Shown here one piece after another: positions 35,830 to 47,593 of a stretch of DNA of 64,000 nt. How positions within the stretch are numbered: position 1 is the first letter of the stretch; each line of letters begins with the position of its first letter. A model generated the notes under the pieces. The model did no database searches, was not told the DNA's origin, and saw nothing but the letters and a program-made list of their open reading frames with translations. The DNA lies in assembly GCA_039654915.1 (NCBI GenBank), contig CM077600.1:42764492-42828491 (forward strand), in the 5' to 3' direction. Source of the stretch: Aquilaria yunnanensis (lineage: Eukaryota; Streptophyta; Magnoliopsida; Malvales; Thymelaeaceae). A program made the position numbers and the translations under genes.

Positions 35830-36445
35830 GACTCTGCAACTGTGGGACTAGGGACAATTACATGCCTTTTCAGACACAAGAAATGTAGATAAACAACATA
35901 GGATTAATAATGCATTTTCACGGTTCAACATAAGGAGACTGGCACAACAACTGAGCAAGCAAGAAGAAACAAGGCTTCACCACGCCTCAAAAGCCTGAAA
36001 AAAGAGCCGTAAAACTGGGGGAGGACTCGAACACTCGCGGATTTGAGAAAACATAATAAGAGGCAATCAAAAACAGAATCAGAACCCAAGAAAAAGAATT
36101 CAGGTGACTCAATCATCAGAACAAACGAATGCAGGGACTAGGGCACATAAATTAACGAACTGGTGGCTTCATAGCGGACTCATTCTCCGCAAGAAGCGAC
36201 ACAGGACGGAAATGGTGAGTTTCTCAGGGAAACAAACAGAAGGAAATGGGAGAGAAATTGAAGAAGGTACCTGGAATTTCGGCGAAGCAATCAATTGTAG
36301 GAGGAACAGAAACTGAGCTCCTTCGGATTAGCCAACAACATTTCTCGAGGGCTTATAGACTAGAGAGGGGGAAAAAATGAAAAAGATCACTTTAGAGAGA
36401 CTACAACGCTGGGACTGAACGAGGTCGGGCAGAGTGTTTCTTGTT
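35830..36445 (-). other. 5' region of the coiled-coil gene
   Basis: This probably holds the promoter and a non-coding first exon. On the minus strand a donor-like site (CCAGGTACCTTC) near 36270 could end a leader exon. No further coding sequence was seen before the inverted repeat of the next element. Confidence 0.4.
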
Positions 36446-37528
36446 GGCCAAAATACAAGTGAAGTCCTTGAGCTCGGTTGACCAGGAGAGTTAACCCCTT
36501 GAACTTCAACTCAGGCAACTCAGCCCCCAAACTTGAAGTCAACCCCATTTGACGCCATGTGCGCATCACATGATGCACTTAATGAAGACGGCGTCACCAA
36601 ACATGACATCTCTTTCCCCTCTCAGCTGCTAATTTTCTCTCTTCATGTTTAATCCAGCTTTTCCTCACCATGGCTTTCCAATTTCAACAACTCAAACACT
36701 CTATCTGGATTTCCGGTTCGATCAACCCAAAAAGTGATAGCTATTTTTGTTCATATTTCACAATGTAAACAATTGTAAAAGTAACAAGAAATGAGCAGCA
36801 GCATCAGAACTAAGAAGCCACAAGTGACAAGAGAATGATAATGAAAGCTTTGTTGACATTGTGTCGTTTCTTCTATGGCCAAACAGCCTCTAAAGTGATA
36901 GCTTCACAGCAATAAGAGTAGAGAAAGCCCGTTGTCTTTTTAGGCTCTCCTCAGGTTGCTATGACTACCATTGATGCTCTTGTCAGCGCAACTATGGTCC
37001 CTAATTCTTTTTTCGAGGTATTATAATTTGTATTACAACTTTGAACATGCCAGAAATGAGGCATTCTTGGCTAATTTAAGAGAATTACAACCTAAACTTT
37101 GCATTACAACAGCATGTGGAAATATTTGCCTACCAAGTTTCTCAATATTCCATAGTCGAGGACTGTCAATATACACCCAAGTCTGCTGCTATTTTATCGT
37201 GGGCTACTCATGTTCAAAGAGCAGTATAGGTTCTACCTCTTTGACCATTTCATTTCAATTGTTTAATGTTTATACAAAAACATCCATGGTACACAATTGT
37301 ATTATCTAGTTATTCTCGATTAGGTTTTGGTAATAAAAACAAGTAACGAGAAATAAGAGGGATCACACCATGCTCATCCAAAATCATGCAATTGCATTTA
37401 GTGCAATGCAATACCTCATCAAAACACATATTCATGTACAATCGAGTGGGGTTTTTTATTCTATGGAAGAAATAAATTTGGCAAATAGAAGCTTTTTGTA
37501 TCCAGCAAATTAACATGCTAGCTCTAAT

Positions 37529-37694
37529 TGTTAAGAATAGTTAGTTTGATATGCAAGTGACAATGTTTATCATTATTCTAGTGGTGGTAAAGTTTATCTT
37601 GAGAGTTGTTGTACTCGTGTTTGACTCATGTACAAACACTTTATAAATATGAAACATGAATACTGCTTGTTGGACAGGCAATCAACTCATTTCA
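37529..37694 (+). repeat. 5' LTR of the copia element
   Basis: This 166-bp LTR is bordered by TG and CA and followed at once by the TGGTATCAG primer-binding site. It differs from the 3' LTR at roughly one base in seven to eight by eye, so the element is old. Confidence 0.88.
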
Positions 37695-38174
37695 TGGTAT
37701 CAGAATTATCCGACCAATGTCAATGGCAACTGAAGGCTTTACTATTGTTCCTATCTTTTATTTTTTTCCCTTTTTTTCGCCATCTAGTCCTTCCTTTCCA
37801 TCTAATGGTCCGCCTAGTTTGTTACTAGTCCCCATTGTTAATCTCGGTCATCTAATTAATATTCGATTGACTAGAGATAACTACCTACTGTAGAAGGCAC
37901 AATTCCTTCTGTACCTGAGAGGACAAATGACTTATGGGTTATGTCGATGGCACCATTGCGTGCCCTAGCCAGTTCATCCAGAATCTGTAAGCCAAAGACA
38001 GCAGTGTAACCCCTAATCCAGTATATCAAAGCTAGTTTTAGCAATATCAGATGATCTTGAGCGCCCTAATCTCATCACTTTTGGAAAAGGTTCTCAAACA
38101 TGTCATCAACATAAACAATGCTACTCCAAGGGCCATGTAAGAATGGACTCTACTAGTTTCCCTCAAACAATGCC

Positions 38175-39807
38175 ATGTTTTCTAAAAATTCTTCCTTTGT
38201 TGGTGAACATGTTAGTCTTAATCAGTGGCATATGAGACTCGAGCATCCTTCAATTCCAGTGGTTCGCCATGTGTTGTGTCAACAAAATATTTTTGTTACT
38301 CAAAATAATGTTCATTCTGTTTGTGGTTCTTGTCAACAAGCCAAGAGTCGCCAGTTACCTTTTAATTCTTCTTCTTTTATTTTAAAAGCCCATTGAGAAG
38401 TTGTCTTTTTTTATGTGTAGGGACCTGCTCCTAAGTCTATCAATGGATATCTTTGTTATGTTATTTTTATTGATGATTATAGAAAAATTTTTTGGTTATA
38501 TTCTTTGACTTGTAAAACTGAGGTGTATGATGTTTTTCTCAAGTTTTAGACTCGAGTCGAATGCCTCTTAAACACAAAAATTAAGTTCCTTCACTTGGAC
38601 TAGGGAAGTGAATACAAAAAACTTCATGAGTTTCTTGCCTATATATGCATTGAACATCAAGTGTCATGTCCTTACACTCATTAGAAAAATGGGTTAGTAG
38701 AGCAAAAACATTGACACATAGTCCAAACAGGAAAGTCTTTTTTAGCTCATGTTAGCATGCCCTCAAAATTTTAGGATGACACCTTTTTATCTGCTACCTT
38801 TCTTATTAATCACATGCATAGCTTTATCATAGGCAATGTTTCACCTATAGAATGTCTCTTCCAAAGAAAACTAAATTACTTATTAAAAATTTTTTATTGT
38901 GCATGCTGGCCACATCTCCAAGCCTATACATCACAAAAGTTTGATTTTCAATCCAAAGAATGTATGTTTATTGGTTATAGCTCTCTTCATAAAGTTGCAA
39001 ATGTCTTCATATGCCCACTAGTTGAGTATATATCTTTAGGAATGCTATCTTTGATGAGAATCTTTTCCCTTTGTTCATATGACTTCTGCCGCAAGACAAA
39101 ACAAAGCTAGTCTATCTTCAGCAGCTTAACTTCTACTACCTAGTCCTCCTGTCAACCCCAAGGCATTTGAGCCACAACCTACAACTCAGCTTTCCTTCAA
39201 TGATCATTCTTTTTCTCCAAGTAACTCGTCCTCTTCAACAACCAATCCTTCAGATAATGGTACTTCATCTGAGTCAGCACCACCAACTCCACCACCTGCT
39301 TCTAGTTGCCATCCAATGCAGACCCGACTTCATGACAATATTATCAAACCTAAGAGGTTCATGGACAGAACTGTGCAATATCCTATTTCTAAGGCGTTGC
39401 TTGCATTTTTTAGTAATAGTGGGGAAAAACCTATAAATCTAAAAGAAGCACTATTGAACCCGAAGTGGAAAAAAAATGAATATTGAGCTTGAAGCCTTAC
39501 TATGTAATGGAACCTAGACTTTGGTTCATCTAAGACTGGGCATGAATGTGATTGATTGTAAGTGGATTTTTAAGCTTAAAAGGAAAGTCAATGGTATAGT
39601 TGAAAGACACAAAGTCATGTTAGTTGCAAAGGGATTCTAGCAATAATATGGCATAGATTATCACGCTACATATAACCCCGTTGTTAAACCAATGACCATC
39701 AAACTTGTTCTATCTATAACAGTCTCAAAAGGTTAGGAAATTTGGCAATTGGATATCCAGAATGCATTTTTGCCTGACTTGTTTAATGAAGAGGTATATA
39801 TGTCTCA
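38175..39807 (+). pseudogene. Copia polyprotein remnant, first part (GAG-pre-integrase to reverse transcriptase)
   Basis: Broken frames cover the zinc-finger region before integrase (38175-38396), scattered integrase blocks (about 38400-39100) and the first reverse-transcriptase blocks up to the EEVYMS motif at about 39806. There the hAT-like insertion begins. In-frame stops occur throughout. Confidence 0.75.
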
Positions 39808-41469
39808 TGGGGGTGTTCATGATGTGGGTTTGACCGGATTCACCGTAAACCCAAATCGTACCGCATAGGTGACCGGGTTACATAATATAAAATCAAACGG
39901 CACCACTTATCACAAACTTTGATTAAACCCTAAACCGTATAGAATGTGGTTCGGTGCAGTTCAGTTTGACCGGTTTTAACTTGTCTATCCTGTAAAATAA
40001 TTTAAATTACCTCAAAACACTTGTTTTAATATTAATACGTTGTTCTGAAAAATAAATAGTTTTATGAAATATCAACAATTCCATTTTAGAATATCACAAT
40101 CACAAAGTAGACTTTTTGTTACAAAATAAAAATATAATATATGGAGTCCAAAGCTCTCGCCACACAAGGTTGTCAAAGCTCACAAAATTTAAAACCGATG
40201 TATATTGATAGCCGAGGTGCCCATCACTGGTTGAGCTCCCAGGTCTGACGGAGTACCAACTTCGCCAAAGGTAAACTGCCAGCCGAGGTCGGAAGGATGA
40301 ACGATCCCCCTGGCCTAATGTAGAGAATTCGCTTCCTTGGGAAATGGTAAGACCAACCTCGGTAGAGAGATCAGAGCCCCTTCGAAAACGGGGGTATCCC
40401 TCGGAGGACCCATCCTCGGGGAATATATTACCCGAGGCATCAGAGTAACCTCGAAAAATACGAACAAAGCATTTAAGGAGCCTCTGACACCTCCCCATAA
40501 AAGTCGTCCCCCAAGTACATTCTGACACGCTATCATTGGAGCACGCCATCAGAGGGATGTCTCGATATGACACTCTCGGAATGCCTAGGCTGTCAGCTAG
40601 GCGACCTTTGCTGAGATAAACGTCCCTTCGCTCGCGGAAAAGCAGAGATCACATCCCACCGGACACGTGTCGTGATCTGGAGCGACCACAAGAGGAAAAC
40701 GTCTTCTGTACGCCTCTTTTATAAAATACCCAGGAAGCGTCCTAGCGGGGTAAGGGGCAAAGGAGAGAAGAAAAAGAGTTCTCTTTGAATACACAAAAGA
40801 GCACGTAATCCGATTATCTAAAAATACTGACTTGGACATCGGAAGCTCTTCCCCGGGAATACACACCGGGAACCTCCTGACCTGTGTTTTCTGGAGTATT
40901 TCAGGTACATTTCACTGGGGAATCTCCTCCAAAAGTGCTTTCCTCCATCAGAAGTCTTCCCTACCCGTACAATGACGCATGATGAAGCCGCCGCAGGCCA
41001 CCATATATGTTGTGCAGTTCGGGTTTTAATTTTGAAACTCTGTAAACCCGAACTGAACCGCATCTTTAATAACCTCATAGAAATTTATGTTTGAGGTTGA
41101 GGAAAGAGTTGATGAGATTGAACAAATTGAATCAGGTAAAATAGTTTCTTTTGTATTTGTTGTCAGTATATTGTATAATATACACATAATGATACATCTA
41201 ATTTGTAATTTATTATTTTACAACTTTACATAATTTTTCTGGATAACTCAAACATCACTGGTTGTTGATGTTGATTGATGACCACTCATTTAATGCATAT
41301 TTTTTTCTATGTAAGCATGTTATCATATTTAGAAATTTATTGTTCATAATTTTAATTCATTTTGAATTTTTTTTTAACTCGCATTTAGTGGCTCTATACA
41401 GATGAAGTCAAGATCATTACATATAAGAAGCTAAAATATTTTAAAGCAATTTTGTACTCTAATCAACTA
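39808..41469. mobile_element. hAT-like insertion in the copia reverse transcriptase
   Basis: The copia reading frame is interrupted between EEVYMS (39790-39806) and the continuing QPQSF block (41477 onward). The same 8 bases, ATGTCTCA, stand on both sides at 39800-39807 and 41470-41477. An 8-bp target duplication is typical of hAT elements. The left end (TGGGGGTGTTCATG) and the CGGTTCGG-like motifs inside also resemble plant hAT ends, but the right end has no good inverted match. Removing the solo LTR inside leaves about 864 bp without a recognisable transposase. Confidence 0.7.
40206..41003 (+). mobile_element. Solo LTR nested in the hAT-like insertion
   Basis: This 798-bp block is clearly richer in G and C than its surroundings. 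It starts TGATAGCCGAGG, ends GGCCACCA, and is flanked by TATAT at 40201-40205 and 41004-41008. A TATA-like TTTTATAAAATACC lies at about 40717. TG...CA ends, a 5-bp duplication and an internal promoter-like motif without any internal retrotransposon domain point to a solo LTR, probably from a Ty3/gypsy element. The simple TATAT duplication makes the exact ends slightly less certain. Confidence 0.75.
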
Positions 41470-41477
41470 ATGTCTCA

Positions 41478-42630
41478 ACCACAAAGCTTCATACACAAAC
41501 GATTTTATTGACATGTATGCAAGTTAAACAAGGCACTTTATGGGCTTAAGCAGGCGCCTCGTGCCTGGTACTTCTGCTTTTACTCTCAGCTGCTAGTACT
41601 GGGTATCATAGCTTCTAAAGCAAATGCTTCTTTGTTTATCTTTAATCGAGAAGGTATCACTATTTTTATCTCCATCTATGTTGATGGCATTCTTGTCATA
41701 AGGAGCTCTCAAATAGCCATTGCAAGTCTACTTCAATATTTGAAATCTGACGTTGTGGTTAATGATCTCAGATAGTTCTATTATTTTCTAGGAATTAAAG
41801 CTGTACATACCTCTCATGGGTACATTTTGTCTTAGCAAAAATATATACTTGAAATCCTTAGAAAAACCCACATGACGGTTACAAAATTAGCTGCCACTCC
41901 TCTCTTCAGCATCGAAAAGTTATGAAAGGACTAAGGAACATCATTGGTAAGCATCTATAGAAGCATTGTGGGTGGTGTACTGCAATATGTCACAATTACA
42001 TGACCTAATATTTCTTTTGTAGTAAATAAGGTGTGTCATTTTTTACAAGCTCCAACATCAAAACATTGGTTTGTTATTGAACGAATTTTACGATATCTTA
42101 AAAATATGATTTCAATAGGGCTATACTTGCATAAGTCTTCATTTGTTGAACTTAGTGCCTTTTCTAACATTGATTGGGTAGGTTGTTTAGATGATCTGCG
42201 GTCCACTAACGAATAAGCAATCGTCCTTGGTTCAAACATCATCTTCTGGAACTCTTGCAAACAAGTTATGGTTTCTAGGTCAAGCACGGAAATAAAGTAC
42301 TATTCACTTGCTAATGCAATGACTGAACTCACGTGGATTCAGTCATTACTTTCCAAACTTGGCATTTATCTTGGTCGACCACCTATCTTATGGTGTGATA
42401 ACTTAGGTGCTACTTACTTAACCGTGAATCCTATGTTTCATGCTCACACAAAGCACATTGAAGTTGATTTCCACTTTAGAACAGGTAGCTTGGCAAGATC
42501 TTGATGTTCTTTTTATCTCTACCAAAGATCAAATTGCAGATGTTCTCACCAAGCCCCTCTAAACTCATCTTCATAAGCTATTCAGAAATAATATTAATGT
42601 TGTCTCAAAACTATTAAGATTAAAGGGGTG
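41478..42630 (+). pseudogene. Copia polyprotein remnant, second part (reverse transcriptase to RNase H)
   Basis: Sequence coding LNKALYGLKQAPRAWY, then the YVDG variant of the YVDD catalytic motif (near 41685), runs on into RNase H pieces (WVGCLDDLRST near 42180, [11 protein letters not shown] near 42390). The end resembles the usual ADVLTKPL terminus near 42540. Several stop codons break the frame. Confidence 0.8.
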
Positions 42631-42796
42631 TGTTAAGAATAGTTAGCTTGATATACAAGTGACAGTGTTTATCACTATCTTGGTTGTGGTAGAGTTTATC
42701 TTAAAAGTTGTTGTACCAATGTATGACTTATGTACAAACACATTATAAATATGAAACGCGAATATTGCTTATTGGGCAGCCAATCAACTCTTTTCA
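42631..42796 (+). repeat. 3' LTR of the copia element
   Basis: This 166-bp LTR is preceded by the purine-rich AAAGGGGTG tract and is collinear with the 5' LTR at 37529-37694 over its whole length. Confidence 0.88.
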
Positions 42797-43550
42797 CTAA
42801 ACATGCTAGAAATTAAAAAAATAAATAGCCAACATAGGATCATCAATTGTCCTGATGAAGGCTTGCTCGATGTGGTGAGGCTTGATGGCCATTCTGAGTT
42901 CTAGGTTGCTCTTCAATTTTACCTCTGTCAAATGATGTGGTTGAGGGCTGCAACAAGCCTGTCGTCACCATCCTCGAAGGTGAAAGATCTGGATGAAGAA
43001 AAAAGTCTTGCTTTTGATATGAATTTGTTGCTTCTCTGTCTTTGTCTCAAAAGAACCTTGAATGTCATAATGGTCGCAATTTCGATGTTAGAGCTTGCCA
43101 GTAAAAAACTTTATGGAATTTAACTTCTAAAGGCATATGGGCCGATTCGCAATAGAGATACTCAAAATATGGGAACATTTGAGTCGATTCAAAAATGGAG
43201 ACACTTGTATCGACATTTGGTTTAGATTCCACACCAGTTTCCCCTAGTGTCATGCCCCATCATCATTCCAATGGTACGAACGCTGTCATCAGAGGTGAAT
43301 TCCAGTAGTTCAAGTGTTTTCAGAAAAATCTAGGTGGATATTCATATTTTGGAAGAGAACAGAGAAAGGCTGCTTCATTAACTGGCAATTGATGTTGTCC
43401 CATTAAATGCATCATGTGATGCGCAAGACACGTTAAAGGGGTTGACTAACCCTTTTTTTCAAGTTCGGGGATTAAGTTGCCAAGAGTTGAAGCTCGGGGG
43501 GTTAACTTTCGTAGTCAATCAAGTTTGAGGGCATTCATTATATTTTGACC

Positions 43551-44354
43551 TTTTTTGTGTGTGAGAGGAGAGAGGGGCTAGTGGAGTTGACTTACAAATT
43601 GAAGTAGAATGGAGGGTAAAATTGGAAATCCATATATGGATTAATAGTACCAGTAGTTTCATTGACCATTTTGGCCTCAGAAATGAAGAAACACATAACT
43701 CTTTGACCATTTTTGTATCCGTTGGTAGAGAAATGACCAATGTGATCACGGCAACGACACGATGACTAGTATGACCTCTGTATCATAAATGGAGGGTGTT
43801 TTTTTCAATAAATAAGAGAAAATTGGGGGAGTATTTTAGAAGCAGAATGATCAAGAACCTTATTTCCCACCTCGTGCTTAGCCTATCTTTTGTCCTAGCC
43901 GTAAAAATTTGTTGGGCCATGCTCATGGTCGAATGAAGCAGAGCCCAGGCCACATTTCTGCTTCTGCAAAAAGAGTACTTTCTAGTATTTGTTATTTGGA
44001 AAATGGCCATAACCTAATCTGATTGGGGTCATATTGTTTACGTTGTTGAATAATACACATACTTTAGGAATAATTGATTCCATATCCCCTTAAGATATTA
44101 ACACGTATTATATAGTATGGCAATGTTAGATATATTGAAAGATTGTTATTTTTTACTTTATCAAGAAAGCAAACAATAACTGTGTAGGCAGTTGGTAGAG
44201 TAGACTAGCTCCTGCACGCATGATCCATATCCAAACATTATCTGTCCACTAGAGGTAAACCATTCACTATTGGGTAAGAATGTAAATACTATCAAACCTT
44301 AGGGAGAAATTGTAGTTGATCCAAAAGACAATAATAAAGGGATAAAACAGTAAA
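43551..44354. other. Intergenic DNA between two MULE-type elements
   Basis: About 800 bases of AT-rich sequence. I see no gene and no clear repeat structure in it. Confidence 0.5.
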
Positions 44355-44606
44355 GGCAAAAAATCATAAAATAACACTATTATTTGTGTTTCAGCCCAAA
44401 TCTGCCACTATTTTTTTTCAACTCAAATATATCACTCTTATCCCTAAATGGGCCAAATTGGTCATTCTTTATTAAATCGTGAAAATATTTCTATATGACG
44501 AGTGTTTTTTTATAAAAGGTCCTTAGTATGTTTTGTTACAATTTGGGGAAAAACTAAGGATTTACAACTTATTGAATATGTTAGGGTCTAAGTAGAAACT
44601 AGATAA

Positions 44607-44610
<4 letters not shown>

Positions 44611-44652
<42 letters not shown>
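44611..44652. repeat. (AT)21 microsatellite
   Basis: An unbroken run of 21 AT dinucleotides lies inside the MULE-type element. It is probably highly variable in length. Confidence 0.97.
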
Positions 44653-44657
<5 letters not shown>

Positions 44658-44728
44658 GTGGTTCATTAATGTCACATATTAAAAGCAACAACTTAAAGTT
44701 GAATTAACTACACAATTCAACAAAGCAT

Positions 44729-45169
44729 AAGGGTGAAAGTTCGGGTCAACGGGTCGGGTTCAGGTTGAAACCCGATTTTTACAACTCATGTTTAACCCAA
44801 AAATTTCAAACTCGAACCAACCTTAATTGTATTGATAAATCAAACTGATCCTAACCTGCAATTTTTGGGTTAGGGTTGCGTTTGAGCGGGTTTGGGCATT
44901 CCTTTGGATCTTTTCCCGCACCCCCTGGTGCCCCCCTTCTTCATCGCTGCTCCCTCCTCAGGCACTATACCCAAGGTCGGATCCTTCAATCTCCAAGCTT
45001 GTTCGTCACGCCGCCTCATCTTCACCATAATAATCACTATGATAGGAGTAACAACCAAGGAGGGAGGAGAAAAAAATACGTTTCTCAACTATGTAACCCG
45101 ACCTGAATCTGAAAATTAGGGTCGGGTTTGGGTTCGGATTTAGGTTTCGGATTAAAGGCTTACACCCTT
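44729..45169. mobile_element. hAT-like MITE nested in the MULE
   Basis: The ends AAGGGTGAAAGTTCGGGTC and ...GGCTTACACCCTT form short inverted repeats, with several copies of GGGTCGGGTT-type motifs next to each end. This is the common look of plant hAT MITEs. No convincing 8-bp target duplication was found. The ORFs inside it look like chance. Confidence 0.6.
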
Positions 45170-45288
45170 AACAGAGAGTGGCCAATTTGGCCATTTTAAA
45201 ATATAAATGGTATATTTGCGCTGAAAAGACAGTAGTGGTCTATTTGGACCGAGACGAAAACATTGCTGGTGTGATTGTCATATTTGCC

Positions 45289-46777
45289 AACTGTAAATGT
45301 GTGAGAAATGTTTACTCGCTACCACCAGTCCTCTTCTCCCCGACACGCGCAGCCGTCGCCTTTTGAAGCTCTGAACAAACCAAACAATAGAGGTATCTCC
45401 TCCTCAGATCTAACTTCTGCAAAGCTCCTGTTTCTGTCGCCGATTCAGAATTACGACGGCATTCGCTTGTCAGTTCTTTGCCCTCCCACAGAGGAGCCTT
45501 GAGAGGTCCAAATATACACTTCGAGTACTCTAGCAACTTCGACACAACCGATATCGTCCCCTCCGGCGCACGCTCCGCCGAACATTTCTGTGGGAAGTTT
45601 ATAAATCCGGTACTGACCAGCCCTGTTTCTCCTTTCTCCAATTTTCTAATGTCCGTCTGCTCTCTTTCGTTAATTGCTGTCATTTGAGTTAGGGATGGGT
45701 TCAGGGTTACATCCGTTTGGAGGTGACCTCCATGTCTAGTAAACATGGTTAGTGTTTCATCTTACTATACGTGAACTGGTATGTATAGCAGCTAGAAATT
45801 ACTTGATCCATGTGTTTCAGCTGCCATTGATAGGGAATTCTAGTTGTACGACTCTGAACTTTGATTCTGTCCTAACAGTAACTACAGCTATCGTTTCATT
45901 GTTTTATACTTAGGTTCTGTAATGTCTCTTGCTATCTTAGTATGGGAAAATTATGGGCAGCAATGGATTGAATCGCATTGCCCATTTTGTAGTTGCTTTC
46001 TCCTTGGGGAAGCCTATAAACTTCGATTGCCTCTAACTAGTTGGAACTGAGGCAGATATGATTGTTAAAATGCTCCAAGCTATTGTTGCTGGTTGCTATG
46101 AGAGGGGAGAATAAACTGTTTCTGAGGTGCCTATTGGTTTGGTGGTTGTGATTATGTCTTTGGTTATGCTGGATATAGCGTGAAATGTAGTGTCTTAAAC
46201 AGAATCAGAAGACAGTATATTTAGTTTACGGTGTTGAATGCTTGTTTCATCAAGTGAATTTGTAAGTGATGCATACTTAGTTCTGTTAGATTTCTAGCCT
46301 AGTCTAAGATAAAGCTAGTGGTTCTGGAAAGCCTTGCAGAAAATTAGAACCTTTATGGTATGTTTGTAAAATTTTCTTGTTTTTTCCCCTTCTTTAATGG
46401 AACATGTTGACTTGCGGCATGTGTGGATCAAACAAGTAAAATTTTTGATCAATTCATGAGCTCTATACATTTTTTGGGAGGATCTTTAAATTATCGAGAT
46501 CATGTTACTTTACTGCATGCTTCAAGAACTTTGTGCAGAATCTCATACCCTTAAAAATGACATCTGTATGCACTTTGATTTAGTTGTGTCCTCTTTCAAG
46601 TTGAAAAGCGGGTTTCAGCATAGCTCATCAAATTCTCTCCTTTGTCGTGGTAGGTTTGAACCAGCATTGCTCCAATTGGGTTAATATTCTTGAAGAGCTA
46701 GGGGAAGGGAACCTGCTAAAAAAGTAACAACAATCAGTGTTGGCTTGTAAAAGCAGGCAATTATCTTTTATTTCACA
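45289..46777 (+). other. SRR1 upstream region with probable leader exon and intron
   Basis: The GC-richer stretch about 45310-45600 may be promoter and first non-coding exon. The T-rich stretch after it, up to the SRR1 start codon, looks like an intron in the leader. I cannot fix the splice sites. No other gene was recognised. Confidence 0.4.
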
Positions 46778-47593
46778 ATGGCATCTTCTGCTAAAGTTCC
46801 TAGCCTTGACAACCATGGTCAGAATGGGGACTGGATTATTGTTTCTCATTGCCAAGGCCGTCGCAGAACTAGATGGCCAGGGAAAAAACCAGTTAAACAG
46901 CCGTTGATTTTGGCTGATACTGGAACTGATGCTGAAAGGGAATTAAAGGTGCTTCAGAAGCTGGAGATCTGCATGAAGAATCTTGAAAAGTCGGAGTTTT
47001 ATGCAAGTTTCCTGGAACAGATGCAAACACCCGAAGTCTTGAGTTGCTTCCAAAAGGTTTTGGGATCTGAATCAAAGGTACAGATGGTGATATACGGTAT
47101 AGGCAGCATAGAGTCATATGAAAACCCCAGATTTCAGCTGAGCCTTTCGGTGCTGATGAAAAGACGGTTCGATTGGATTGGGAACATAGAAGTGTTTGAT
47201 CCAGTTCTATCAACCATAGACTCTCGTGTTCTAGAATCACTAGGCTGTTCCATTCTGTCAATCAATGAGGAAGGTCGGCGCAAAGTCGAGAAGCCAACAC
47301 TTTTCTTCATGCCACACTGCGAGGCAGAGTTGTACAATAATCTCTTACAGGCAAACTGGAATGTAGAGGCGCTGAATCGTATAATTTTGTTTGGGAATAG
47401 CTTTGAGACTTACGAACACATAGCTGGATTGAAGGGTTCGTCCATCACCGCTTCTGTTTTGAACCTATTAACTGTTCGAAATTGCACAAAGGAGTTCAGA
47501 ATCAAGACTGATTCGGATGATTATTTTGCAGCTTTCCATGATTCAAGCTGGCATTTTTTCTCTCCTAATCAGGAAAGTGAATTGATTTTATAG
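46778..47593 (+). CDS. SRR1: SRR1 (sensitivity to red light reduced 1)-like protein
   Basis: A single uninterrupted frame of 271 aa, the same size as Arabidopsis SRR1 (about 275 aa). SRR1 is a conserved nuclear and cytoplasmic protein needed for phytochrome B-mediated light signalling, normal circadian output and correct flowering time; its biochemical activity is not known. The N terminus has a basic patch (GRRRTRWPGKK, residues 28-38). The SRR1-type domain follows, with YGIGSIESYENPRFQLSL at about residues 106-123 and FFMPHCEAELYNNLL at about 186-200. The start MASSAKVP is the first ATG in frame after a leader with stops. The coding part has no intron. A Helitron-like repeat lies in the next 500 bases downstream. 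Confidence 0.93.
   Translation: MASSAKVPSLDNHGQNGDWIIVSHCQGRRRTRWPGKKPVKQPLILADTGTDAERELKVLQKLEICMKNLEKSEFYASFLEQMQTPEVLSCFQKVLGSESKVQMVIYGIGSIESYENPRFQLSLSVLMKRRFDWIGNIEVFDPVLSTIDSRVLESLGCSILSINEEGRRKVEKPTLFFMPHCEAELYNNLLQANWNVEALNRIILFGNSFETYEHIAGLKGSSITASVLNLLTVRNCTKEFRIKTDSDDYFAAFHDSSWHFFSPNQESELIL

Larger units (their letters stand above)
37529..42796 (+). mobile_element. Degenerate Ty1/copia retrotransposon inside the MULE
   Basis: Two 166-bp LTRs (37529-37694 and 42631-42796) start TGTTAAGAATAGTTAG and end TTTCA. TGGTATCAG, the initiator-methionine-tRNA primer-binding site, follows the first at 37695. The purine tract AAAGGGGTG precedes the second. Flanking 5-mers CTAAT and CTAAA agree at four positions. 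In plus-strand order the interior shows a GAG-pre-integrase finger (WHMRLEHPS and the C-x-x-C of VCGSCQQAKS, about 38240-38370), integrase remnants, and reverse transcriptase split in two (WQLDIQNAF near 39745; LNKALYGLKQAPRAWY near 41520). RNase H with ADVLTKPL-like coding lies near 42540. Stops and frameshifts are many; gag is largely gone. Confidence 0.85.
36446..43550. mobile_element. Old Mutator-like element split by nested insertions
   Basis: The left end 36446-36592 is the diverged inverted repeat of 43393-43550. Matched blocks on opposite strands include the phrase TGCATCATGTGATGCGC and the 'gttaaccccc' stretch. The terminal bases read GGCCAAAATACA on one side and GGTCAAAATATA on the other. 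Flanking 9-mers TTTCTTGTT (36437-36445) and TTTTTTGTG (43551-43559) agree at 7 of 9 positions, consistent with an aged MULE target duplication. Without the copia insertion the element is about 1.8 kb. No transposase was recognised. Confidence 0.7.
44355..45288. mobile_element. Mutator-like element with 9-bp target duplication, hosting a hAT-like MITE
   Basis: Left end GGCAAAAAATCATAAAATAA (44355 onward) pairs with the right end 45180-45288 as diverged inverted repeats of about 100 bp. Shared blocks include GGCCAAATTGG and the CCCAAAT/TCCAAAT stretch. Flanking 9-mers AACAGTAAA (44346-44354) and AACTGTAAA (45289-45297) agree at 8 of 9 positions. The interior holds a long AT microsatellite and a second element at 44729-45169. 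No transposase seen. Confidence 0.75.

Noticed and set aside
40100..41078. Several minus- and plus-strand ORFs of 60-157 codons
   Set aside because: They lie within or over the edges of the GC-rich solo LTR, where chance ORFs are common; none resembles a protein family.
44870..45119. Three overlapping ORFs on both strands
   Set aside because: All lie within the hAT-like MITE and are low-complexity shadows.
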